From DUQX01 sp050948825 (lineage in GTDB: Bacteria > Bacillota > Dethiobacteria > DTU022 > UBA8154): 64,000 nt of DNA. Position numbers and translations under genes: made by a program. Shown piece by piece: positions 36,256 through 43,736 of this stretch (its first letter is position 1; the number at the start of each line of letters is the position of its first letter). The notes beneath the pieces were generated by a model. The model did not search any database. It had not been told where the DNA came from and saw only the letters and a program-made list of their open reading frames with translations. The DNA lies in contig JBMNEO010000010.1 in assembly GCA_050948825.1 (NCBI GenBank), forward strand, positions 1-64,000, written 5' to 3'.

Positions 36256-37100
36256 AGATAAGTATGCATCGCAATTCTGTTCATAGCAGAACAACATCAT
36301 CTGCAGTAAAGGGATTTTTCCCGGGGTTGACTTATATCGGCCAGCGTTCTTTGCTGCATCGGGTTCATCCGCTGGTTAAGCTGGTAATGCTCTTTAGCTT
36401 TAGCTTGACTGTTTTTGCCGTGCCTTCTATTGCAGGAGGGATAATTCTTTTCTTCCTGCTGTTGGTTTTTTATAGTCTGGCAGGGTTAGGCCTGGTTTTT
36501 TTTTCACGTAAGCTACGCTTTATACTCGTTTTTGGTTTTTTTATTTTCCTCGTCCAGGTTTTAGCTGTAAAAGCAGGTGCTTTGCTCTGGCAGTTATCCT
36601 TGGGACCGGTGTGCCTCTCGGTTTGGTCTGAAGGGTTCCTGGGGGGCTTGAGTATGATGCTGCGCTTTTTAAATATTATCGGCTCCAGTTATCTTTTTGT
36701 AGCTACTACGGATCCGAACAGGCTTGCTTATGCCCTGATGCAGGCCGGGTTGCCGTACAGATTTGGTTTTATGCTCATAACGGCGCTGCGCTTTATTCCC
36801 GTTTTTCACCTGGAACTGGCACAGGTGAAAAATGCGCAAATGGCCAAGGGGATTGAGCTGGAGGGGCTTTCGCCACGTAAGTTATTCAGGGCGGTCAGGT
36901 ACCTTTTGGTACCGCTGGTGATCTCGGCCTTGAGCAAGGTGGATTTTCTGACCATTTCTATGGAGAGCCGTGCTTTTGGCCTCTATCCCGACAGAACTTA
37001 TCTGCATTCTCAGATTTTGTCGAGGAAAGATAAACTGGCCATTGCTGCCGTCCCTCTATTTTTCCTGTTTTTTTACCTTATTTCTATAACATATTTTTAG
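36252..37100 (+). CDS. ECF transporter T subunit (EcfT/YkoC-like)
   Basis: 282 residues; ATG overlaps the ATPase stop by four bases (ATGA), so the two are translationally coupled. Five or so membrane helices and the coupling segments MAKGIELEG and SMESRAFGLYPDRT typical of EcfT, which contact the ATPase grooves. With the two upstream genes it makes a complete dedicated importer, so the system need not share a housekeeping ECF module. Confidence 0.87.
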   Translation: MKISMHRNSVHSRTTSSAVKGFFPGLTYIGQRSLLHRVHPLVKLVMLFSFSLTVFAVPSIAGGIILFFLLLVFYSLAGLGLVFFSRKLRFILVFGFFIFLVQVLAVKAGALLWQLSLGPVCLSVWSEGFLGGLSMMLRFLNIIGSSYLFVATTDPNRLAYALMQAGLPYRFGFMLITALRFIPVFHLELAQVKNAQMAKGIELEGLSPRKLFRAVRYLLVPLVISALSKVDFLTISMESRAFGLYPDRTYLHSQILSRKDKLAIAAVPLFFLFFYLISITYF

Positions 37101-37120
37101 AAAAAAATAACCTAAAAGCC

Positions 37121-37174
37121 TTGACAATTGTTTCAGGTATATGTTATTGTCATTATGACAAAAATGACATAATG
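37121..37174 (+). promoter_or_regulatory. Sigma-A promoter with operator-like inverted repeat
   Basis: TTGACA at 37121-37126 and TATTGT at 37145-37150 (18-base spacing). Directly after it, CATTATG and CATAATG form a perfect inverted repeat (37151-37174) around ACAAAAATGA. The first 17 bases agree at nearly every position with 40105-40121, which sits just downstream of another promoter, so a shared repressor, perhaps the nearby ModE-like protein, may bind both. Confidence 0.55.
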
Positions 37175-37332
37175 AAATTCATATATTGCGGACAGATTAT
37201 TGATGAAGTGTTAACCTCCGGGAAATTTCCGGGTTGAGCTGTGAGGTTTCTAGAAAGTTGATAAGCTCGTAACTGTAGAAATTGGGGGCAGATTTTTCCC
37301 AAGATTGCAGTCCCAGCAAGAACATGTTTTGA

Positions 37333-37648
37333 TTGACATATCCTGTTTATTTCATTTATAATAGGATTGTATTTGATGAATTACAGAGTCTTATCGCTAT
37401 GAATCTTGATGCATAATGAACCCGGGTGCATAATTACTCTAATCTAGAGCAGACTCTGGTTTGGAGCAATTATTTAGCCGGGGAGATTATTGATTGAGAA
37501 TATCGTTTCACTACTTGCTATTAACATCGGCAACGCTATAAGCTTAACCTCCTAAATGTTTCGGCGGCGGAGGTAATACCTTAACTAGCCTAATAATGAA
37601 AAAGATTCGGTTTAACTTATTCCTTCTCCGCCAAAACTATCTTTTTAA
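37333..37648 (+). ncRNA. Candidate structured leader or small RNA
   Basis: A consensus promoter (TTGACA 37333-37338, 18 bases, TATAAT 37357-37362) lies 393 bases before the next gene. A hairpin with GGCGGAG/CTCCGCC arms (37566-37632) followed by CTTTTT (37643-37648) looks like an intrinsic terminator, giving an RNA of about 280 bases. In between are a direct repeat TGCATAAT and an imperfect hairpin near 37435-37475. I do not recognise the family; it lacks SRP RNA, RNase P and TPP signatures. Confidence 0.4.
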
Positions 37649-37755
37649 ATGTGGATTAAGCTGTCATTGATATATGTTTTTACACTTTAAGTACTTTCCA
37701 TAAGCACTTTTAAAGGGTTACCTAAAATAGTAATTTCAAATTTAGGAGTGATCTT

Positions 37756-38511
37756 GTGTTAGAAAACTCCGCACTAAATTGCAGCAAACGGATGCGTTGT
37801 TTTTCTGTGGAAAAAAAATTTACCAGCAGAAAGAACAACGTTTTTCTAGTTAAAACTAATAAGTCGGACAATAAAAAAAAGTATCTGGTATGTAAAAAGT
37901 ACTCCCGCCCTGAGAGAATGCCTGAAGAGATTAAAATGCTCTCTCTGTTAAAGGAAAAAGGGGCGCCTGTTCCAGCAATTTATGCGACAGGCGATGATTA
38001 TGTTTTATTGGAATACCTGGAAGGGCCATTGTTCGCAGATTTTTTTTTCTGGCAGGAGAGTGTTAGCGGATCTGGAAGCCATTCTTTGGCGGGGCCTGCA
38101 TATCAGTCCATCTACAGTCTTTGTTGCTGGTTTAAGGTTTTTTATGCTGCCTCGCGTGCGATTACAGGAAAGCAGTTAATCATGGGGGATGTCAACTTCA
38201 GGAATTTTATTATCAGAGAAAGGATCTACGGGATCGATTTCGAAGAATGCCGGGAGGGGAAAATAGAAGAGGACCTTGGGAGTCTTTGTGCTTTTGGCCT
38301 TACCTACTGGCCTCCTTTTACACCTTGGAAAATGGCTATGATAGGGGAATTGTTTCAAATATTCAGCAGTGAATTCCGCCTGGATAAAGAGCTTGTAAAA
38401 CAAGAATTGCAAAAGGAACTTTTATTTTTATCCAAGAGAAGAGGGGCGCTCCAGGAAACGGTAAAGCTTTTACTGGGCAACCTGCTGGAAACAAGCGCAC
38501 ACTTTGAATAA
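37756..38511 (+). CDS. Kinase-fold protein of unknown substrate
   Basis: 251 residues; GTG start after TTAGGAGTG. It shows the sparse motifs of an aminoglycoside-phosphotransferase/protein-kinase-like fold: a Lys in LVCKKYS (ATP-binding strand), VLLEYLEG hinge, MGDVNFRNFII in place of the catalytic HxDxxxxN loop, and YGIDFEECREG as the DFG-like metal site. The first catalytic-loop residue is Gly-Asp rather than His-Gly-Asp. It may phosphorylate a small molecule. It lies 57 bases before modD and within the Mo locus, so a role in Mo or cofactor handling is possible, but nothing in the sequence names the substrate. Confidence 0.6.
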   Translation: MLENSALNCSKRMRCFSVEKKFTSRKNNVFLVKTNKSDNKKKYLVCKKYSRPERMPEEIKMLSLLKEKGAPVPAIYATGDDYVLLEYLEGPLFADFFFWQESVSGSGSHSLAGPAYQSIYSLCCWFKVFYAASRAITGKQLIMGDVNFRNFIIRERIYGIDFEECREGKIEEDLGSLCAFGLTYWPPFTPWKMAMIGELFQIFSSEFRLDKELVKQELQKELLFLSKRRGALQETVKLLLGNLLETSAHFE

Positions 38512-38568
38512 ATAATATTTACTCTAAAGGGAAATTTAATAAACTATCAACCCTTTAGGAGGATTTTT

Positions 38569-39414
38569 ATGTTCAATATCACTAATGATACTTTGGAAAA
38601 ATGGCTTAAGGAAGATATACCCTATATGGATCTAACAACCTGCATAATGGATATTGGCAGCCAGAATGGTGAAATGCATTTTTTCAGCAGGGACGAAGCC
38701 GTTCTATGCGGAACCGAGGAAGTAGCAAGATTGACTGCGCTAAAGGAAGGAAAGGTGCTTGAATACCTTTCTTCCGGTTCAAAAATTTTCCCCGGGCAGA
38801 TTTTTATGAAAATTGCCGGCAGCGCCGGAGTGTTGCATCTGCTTTGGAAAACCTCTCAAAATATCCTGGAATACGCCAGCGGTGTGGCTTCCCGCACTAA
38901 CAGGCTGGTGGAAAAAGCAAGGAAAGTGAACGAAAACATATCTATACTTTCAACAAGAAAGGTCTTTCCAGGGACAAAAGAGCTGTGTATAAAAGCGGTT
39001 TTGAGCGGCGGAGGGCTTCCTCACCGCCTCGGTTTATCGGAATCGATACTCATTTTTAAGCAGCATCGGGTTTTTGATAGCTCATGGGACAAACCAGCCA
39101 GTAAAATAAAGAAATTAAAAACAATAAGCTGTGAGAAAAAGATAATCATTGAAATTGAGCAGCCGGAGGAGGCTTTGGATTTATGCCATGCAGGTACAGA
39201 TGGACTCCAGTTTGACAAATTGCCTCCCGAAATATTGGCGGATTTGATCAGAAAAATTAAAAAAGATTTTCCACAGATCCTTTGTATTGCTGCAGGGGGG
39301 ATAAACGAAAATAATATTGATGAATATGCGGCAACTGGAGTGGATGCAATTGTCACGACTTCAATGTATTTTGGCCGGCCTGTAAATATCGGTGTAACAA
39401 TGAAAACTGCTTAA
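38569..39414 (+). CDS. modD: ModD, quinolinate phosphoribosyltransferase-like protein
   Basis: 281 residues; ATG after TTTAGGAGGA. The sequence follows the NadC/ModD fold: EDIPYMDLTTCIMDI near the N-terminus, NILEYASGVASRTNRLVEKA, STRKVFPGTKELCIKAVLSG (substrate-binding Arg/Lys and the GGG following it) and a C-terminal AAGGINENNIDEYAATGVD barrel motif. ModD genes are known beside molybdate transport genes, and their reaction is unsettled. No molybdate ABC transporter is present here; its company is the kinase-like gene and the ModE-like regulator. Confidence 0.8.
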   Translation: MFNITNDTLEKWLKEDIPYMDLTTCIMDIGSQNGEMHFFSRDEAVLCGTEEVARLTALKEGKVLEYLSSGSKIFPGQIFMKIAGSAGVLHLLWKTSQNILEYASGVASRTNRLVEKARKVNENISILSTRKVFPGTKELCIKAVLSGGGLPHRLGLSESILIFKQHRVFDSSWDKPASKIKKLKTISCEKKIIIEIEQPEEALDLCHAGTDGLQFDKLPPEILADLIRKIKKDFPQILCIAAGGINENNIDEYAATGVDAIVTTSMYFGRPVNIGVTMKTA

Positions 39415-39546
39415 ACAGAAATAAAAGCTTAATCTCTCAAGAGCAAGTTAACAGATCCTGGAGACAATATTTAAGAAAAATATCGAGCAAATTTGCTGGT
39501 TACCGTCTTTTGGCTTCACAAATGCGGAGCAGGTCTTTCCTAATTA

Positions 39547-39575
39547 TTGACACCCGGAGGGAACTTCGCTATACT
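39547..39575 (+). promoter_or_regulatory. Consensus sigma-A promoter of the ModE-like gene
   Basis: TTGACA, 17 bases, TATACT. The predicted start of RNA lies about 20 bases before the GTG at 39605. No palindrome overlaps it. Confidence 0.65.
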
Positions 39576-39604
39576 TACAATGAGATAGGAAAGTCTTATA
39601 ATAA

Positions 39605-40000
39605 GTGAGTAAAGCGAAACATGACAGGCAAAAAAAAAACGAAAATATTCTTTGCAAGATACAGCCAAAATTAAAATTGTGGCTTGAGGTGGACGGTGCC
39701 GTTGTTTTCGGCGGCGGGCGCGTGGCTCTGTTTCAGGCTATTGAGGAAACAGGTTCCATCAAGCAGGCGGCGGAAAAGTTAAATATGTCATACCGGGCGG
39801 CTTGGGGCAAGATTAACGCTACGGAAGAAAGGCTTGGGTTGAAACTGGTACAAAGACAGGCCGGAGGGCGAAATAGCGGTGCCGAATTAACCCCCAAGGG
39901 AAGGGAATTATTAAAGATTTTTAAACAATATAAAAAGGACGTAATCACTGTGACAGACAGTGTTTTTTTTGACTTTTTTCATGATTTTTTAGCGAAGTAA
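39605..40000 (+). CDS. ModE-type winged-helix regulator lacking the molbindin domain
   Basis: 131 residues; GTG start after a moderate AGATAGGAAAG. The sequence covers the ModE DNA-binding domain: FGGGRVALFQAIEETGSIKQ, AAEKLNMSYRAAWGKI (recognition helix), RLGLKLVQRQAGGRNSGAEL, and TPKGRELLKIF. Escherichia coli ModE has two C-terminal molbindin domains that sense molybdate; here the protein ends after the wing. A separate 75-residue Mop molbindin is encoded 6.4 kb away on the other strand. Sensing may thus be indirect, or this protein may not sense oxyanions at all. Likely targets are its neighbours. Confidence 0.78.
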   Translation: MSKAKHDRQKKNENILCKIQPKLKLWLEVDGAVVFGGGRVALFQAIEETGSIKQAAEKLNMSYRAAWGKINATEERLGLKLVQRQAGGRNSGAELTPKGRELLKIFKQYKKDVITVTDSVFFDFFHDFLAK

Positions 40001-40066
40001 CACATCCAAATGCCTCAAAGTATAACTACCCGAATTTTCCCACATTTCTACCGATTTTTTGCGGTC

Positions 40067-40129
40067 TTGACGCTAAAAGATTTTTATAATATACTCATTA
40101 TACTCATTATGTCAAAAATGGCAGAAATG
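40067..40129 (+). promoter_or_regulatory. Sigma-A promoter with shared operator-like element
   Basis: TTGACG (40067-40072), 17 bases, TATACT (40090-40095). Ten bases downstream, 40105-40129 begins CATTATGTCAAAAATGGCA, close to the element at 37151. An ATGCATGCAT palindrome follows at about 40127. Position over the start of RNA fits repression. Confidence 0.55.
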
Positions 40130-40260
40130 CATGCATGGACACAACGAATGGGGGTGTTTATATTTACATATTATGGCTGTCTGGTAATAACTGGTTCTGA
40201 GTATCAAATGTAGATTGTGTTGGCGGGGCGTTTTATTAAACTTAAAGGTTAGGAGGTTTA

Positions 40261-42315
40261 ATGATGGAGGTAATCAAGACTGATTGCGGTTTATGCATTA
40301 ACAGCTGTGGCATTGATGCTTATGTGGAGGACGGCAAGCTTGTTAAGGTGGAAGGTACGAAGGAGAACTGGTTGAACGAAGGCGAACTATGCGAAAAAGG
40401 TAAATATTTGGTAGATTTGGTCTATTCCCCCAACCGCGTAAAATACCCTTTGAAAAAAGTGGACGGCAAATTTGAAAGAATATCCTGGGACCAAGCCTAT
40501 GATGAGATAGCTGCCAAGCTATTGGAACTCAAGGAAAAGTATGGTGCTCGCACCCTGGCCACCTGGACAGGTTCGGTTGGTGTGGAACACTTTGAAATGG
40601 CGGCTTTCAACCAGCGCTTTGCCAAGGCTTTTGGCAGCGCCAACTTTTTTAACCCCGAAGGTATTTGCTTCCGCACCAAAATTTTGTCCCGGCAGATTAC
40701 CTTTGGCCGCTATCCTGTGGAAGAACCCCGTAATGCCGACTGCATCCTTCTTTGGGGTCACAACCCGGAAGCAAGCTATCCCCCGCAGGGAAAGATAGTT
40801 CGCAAGAGGGTCGAAGAAGGTGCAAAGCTGATCGTTATTGATCCAAAACGTATCCCGCTGGCCGAGGTGGGCATCTATCAATCGATTCGTCCCGGCACCG
40901 ACGGTTTCCTGGCTTTGGCTATGATCAATGTCATTATCACAGAAGGATTATGGGATAAGGAATTTGTTGAAAAATGGACATACGGTTTTGATAAGCTTGT
41001 CGAGCATGTCAAGGGTTATACGCCGGAAAAAGCCGAAGCTGTCACCGGTGTCCCGGCCTCCGAAGTGCGGCGCATCGCCAGGACCTTTGCTAATACGGAA
41101 AGATCCTGCATCCTTAGTGGTGTGGGGCATATCGGCCAGTATCAGAACGGGCTGCAGACAGAAAGGGCATATTGCATCCTGATGGCTATTACCGGCAATA
41201 TCGACAGGCCGGGCGGCTGGGTTACCTGCCCGCAAATCAGGCTGGCTGATTTGCGTGTGAAGGTTGAGGAGCATAGCCTTGGGTATGATGAGTTTCCGGT
41301 ATTCCACCAGTTCCGCAGGCGTACACCCCCATACGGTTCTGCCAGCTTGATGACGCAAGCAATGGTTACCGAGAAGCCCTATCCGATTAAGGCTTTCTTC
41401 AGCTCGGGCAGCAACCCTGCGCTGACCTTTCCGGATACCAACCTTTTTCTGGAAGCTATTAAAAACTTGGAACTATTCGTCTCCATTGACCCCATTATGA
41501 CAGAGACTTGCCAATTGGCCGATTATGTTCTCCCCGCCTGTACTTCCTTAGAGGAGACCGGTATCGGGGGATTCCCCTATGCCATTTCCTATTGCAAGCC
41601 CTATATTATGCTGCGCAAAAAGGTTGTCGATCCCCTCTATGAAAGCAAGCCGATCTGGCAAATTTGGAGCGAGCTGGGCCACAAGGTGGGTCTGGGAGAG
41701 TATTTCCCCTGGAAGACCGACGAAGAAGTCGCAGAACATTTCTTCTCCACCAGCGGGGTAAGTATGGAGCAGCTGAAGGAACATCCCGCAGGTCTTTATT
41801 TCGGCGAAGTAGAGTACAATCTCTATGATAAAATTGGTTTTTCCACAGATTCAAAGAAAATCGAACTTTATTCAGAAGAAATGGAAAGACTGGGGGAATC
41901 AGGCTTCCCCGGCCACGTCGAACCGGAGCAAAGTCATGCAGCGGACCCCGTTTTTGCGGAACAGTATCCGGAGGTATTGTTGACCGGCGCCAGAAGAGAG
42001 GAATGGATTGGTGGACAGATGCGCGATGTAATTGGACTCAGGACCAGGAGTCAGGAAGCAGAAGCTGAGTTCAGTCCCATTACCGCCAAGAAATATGATA
42101 TTGAGGATGGCGAGATGATTGGCGTGCAAACCCCCCGGGGCATGATCAAGATCAAGGCTAAAGTCACTCCGAATATGCGGCCGGGTGTGGTATCTATTCC
42201 CCATGGTTGGGCACCGGCCAACGTTAACCAGCTGTTGGATGCCAATGTAAAAGACCGGGTGTCCGGTTATATTACCATGAGAGGTAACGGCTGCCGTCTT
42301 GTCAAGCTTGGTTAA
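40261..42315 (+). CDS. Cytoplasmic Mo/W bis-MGD oxidoreductase, DMSO reductase family
   Basis: 684 residues; ATG after TTAGGAGG (a second ATG at 40264 is equally placed). An N-terminal [4Fe-4S] motif C-x2-C-x3-C-x27-C (Cys 9, 12, 16, 44), then molybdopterin-oxidoreductase domains with ADCILLWGHNPEAS, KLIVIDPKRIPLAEV and a C-terminal dinucleotide-binding domain (EVLLTGARREEWIGGQMRDV, SIPHGWAPANVNQL). The likely metal ligand is the Cys in NPEGICFRTK. Formate dehydrogenases have Cys/Sec followed by His; here Phe follows. No Tat signal is present, so it works in the cytoplasm. No electron-transfer subunit is next to it. Substrate unknown; thiosulfate, polysulfide and hydratase-type functions remain open. 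Mo-cofactor genes follow. Confidence 0.85.
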   Translation: MMEVIKTDCGLCINSCGIDAYVEDGKLVKVEGTKENWLNEGELCEKGKYLVDLVYSPNRVKYPLKKVDGKFERISWDQAYDEIAAKLLELKEKYGARTLATWTGSVGVEHFEMAAFNQRFAKAFGSANFFNPEGICFRTKILSRQITFGRYPVEEPRNADCILLWGHNPEASYPPQGKIVRKRVEEGAKLIVIDPKRIPLAEVGIYQSIRPGTDGFLALAMINVIITEGLWDKEFVEKWTYGFDKLVEHVKGYTPEKAEAVTGVPASEVRRIARTFANTERSCILSGVGHIGQYQNGLQTERAYCILMAITGNIDRPGGWVTCPQIRLADLRVKVEEHSLGYDEFPVFHQFRRRTPPYGSASLMTQAMVTEKPYPIKAFFSSGSNPALTFPDTNLFLEAIKNLELFVSIDPIMTETCQLADYVLPACTSLEETGIGGFPYAISYCKPYIMLRKKVVDPLYESKPIWQIWSELGHKVGLGEYFPWKTDEEVAEHFFSTSGVSMEQLKEHPAGLYFGEVEYNLYDKIGFSTDSKKIELYSEEMERLGESGFPGHVEPEQSHAADPVFAEQYPEVLLTGARREEWIGGQMRDVIGLRTRSQEAEAEFSPITAKKYDIEDGEMIGVQTPRGMIKIKAKVTPNMRPGVVSIPHGWAPANVNQLLDANVKDRVSGYITMRGNGCRLVKLG

Positions 42316-42397
42316 CATGACCAATTGGGATGGCTATCGGGCAAGTCTTCCCTGGCCTGCGAATTATCTGGTTTAAATTGGCGGAGGTTTAATAAAG

Positions 42398-43630
42398 ATG
42401 CTTATAGATGTGGCTGTTGAAGAAGTATGGGAGATACTTCATAATGTTACAGTTCCGCTTCAGCCGGAAAGCGTATTGCTGATGGATTCTCTGAACCGGA
42501 TTGCCGCTGCAGATGTAGTAGCGGCCGGAGATTTGCCATCTTGTGCGCAATCGGCGGTTGACGGATTTGTTGTTCATATAAATGACTTGCATGGAGGCTC
42601 TAAACTCCTGCTTGGAGAAGAACTTGGTTCGGGAATAATCCCCGCATACCCGCTGAATCCGGGAAAAACGATGAAAGTAGTCACCGGAGGAGTGTTGCCG
42701 GAGGGCGCGGCAGCGGTAATACCCGAAGAAGCAGCCGTTTTTAAGGGTAATTATATATTAATCAAAGAGCAAATTGCCCCCGGTGCTAATGTAAAGGTCC
42801 AGGGGGAAGACTTTAAAGAAGGCGAGATAATCCTGCGGAGCAGCTCCCGGCTAACCCCGGGAGCTCTGGGGGCGCTGGCGGCTTTCGGTCAAGAGAAGGT
42901 TTTAGTTAGCCGCCGCCCCTCTGTGGCGATTATCTGCCTGGGTCCGGAAATAATTCCCCATAATTTAATGCCTGCAGCGGGTGAGATCAGAGACAGCAAC
43001 GGACCGATATTGAAGTCGCTGATCCTTCAGGACGGAGGACAAATTTCCGGTGTAAAGTATATCAGGGAAGCCCCCACCAGGGACAGTTTTAAAACTGCAT
43101 TGAAGGAGATGCTCGGGAAGGCAGATCTGGTTATTACAACCGGAGGTACTGCTTTGGGAGAATTTGACCATCAGGCACTACCACTCCTAAGTGAAATGGG
43201 GGTAAATATATTATTCTGGGGAATTCAGGCCAAGCCCGGAAGCCACTCCGGCGGCGGATTGTGGGGCTCCAAGCCGGTATTGGCTTTATCCGGCAATCCT
43301 TCAGCATGCACGGTTGGGTATCACCTGTTGGTTTCTCCCGTTTTGCGTCAGATGCAGGGGTTAGCCTTTGCTCCGAAGATAACCACGGCAGTTTGTATTG
43401 ATAAATACCGCAAAAATGGAGGCATACGCCGCTTTTTGCGGGGGCGGATGTTTGTTGAGGAAGGCGTAGGAAAGGTAAAAATATTGCCCGGTCAGAAATC
43501 AACGATGCTGAGATCGCTGTTAAGTTACAATGCGTTAATAGATTTGCAGGCAGGACACCCCCCGGTGGAAGAAGAATCGATGGTGTCCGTAATTCCGATT
43601 AATAGCGCAGAGAATATTTTTAAGTTCTAA
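42398..43630 (+). CDS. moeA: Molybdopterin molybdenumtransferase MoeA
   Basis: 410 residues; ATG after GGCGGAGG. MoeA inserts the metal into adenylated molybdopterin. Visible features: DSLNRIAAADVVA near the N-terminus, QSAVDGFVV in place of the usual SAxDGYA, KVVTGGVLPEGAAAVIPEE, VLVSRRPSVAII, and the MogA-like domain with VITTGGTALGEFDH (usually GDYD) and ALSGNPSACTVGYHLLV. The changes at the DGYA and GDYD motifs mark it as a divergent paralogue, which might handle tungsten or a dedicated enzyme. It lies 82 bases after the oxidoreductase it may serve. Confidence 0.82.
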   Translation: MLIDVAVEEVWEILHNVTVPLQPESVLLMDSLNRIAAADVVAAGDLPSCAQSAVDGFVVHINDLHGGSKLLLGEELGSGIIPAYPLNPGKTMKVVTGGVLPEGAAAVIPEEAAVFKGNYILIKEQIAPGANVKVQGEDFKEGEIILRSSSRLTPGALGALAAFGQEKVLVSRRPSVAIICLGPEIIPHNLMPAAGEIRDSNGPILKSLILQDGGQISGVKYIREAPTRDSFKTALKEMLGKADLVITTGGTALGEFDHQALPLLSEMGVNILFWGIQAKPGSHSGGGLWGSKPVLALSGNPSACTVGYHLLVSPVLRQMQGLAFAPKITTAVCIDKYRKNGGIRRFLRGRMFVEEGVGKVKILPGQKSTMLRSLLSYNALIDLQAGHPPVEEESMVSVIPINSAENIFKF

Positions 43631-43736
43631 TTTTATTTTCGCTATGAATATATTAGCATAGCGAGGTTCATTTACGGAACTGCCTCTTCATAAAAGGTTT
43701 ATATCTTTGATTTAAAGAAGTTTCTGGAGTTATTCG

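Noticed and set aside
37333..37648. SRP RNA, RNase P RNA or tmRNA
   Set aside because: None of the conserved cores of these RNAs is visible, so only a generic RNA candidate is reported.
40261..42315. Assignment as acetylene hydratase or formate dehydrogenase
   Set aside because: It lacks the Asp after the second cluster Cys that I associate with acetylene hydratase and the Cys/Sec-His of formate dehydrogenase; the substrate was left open.
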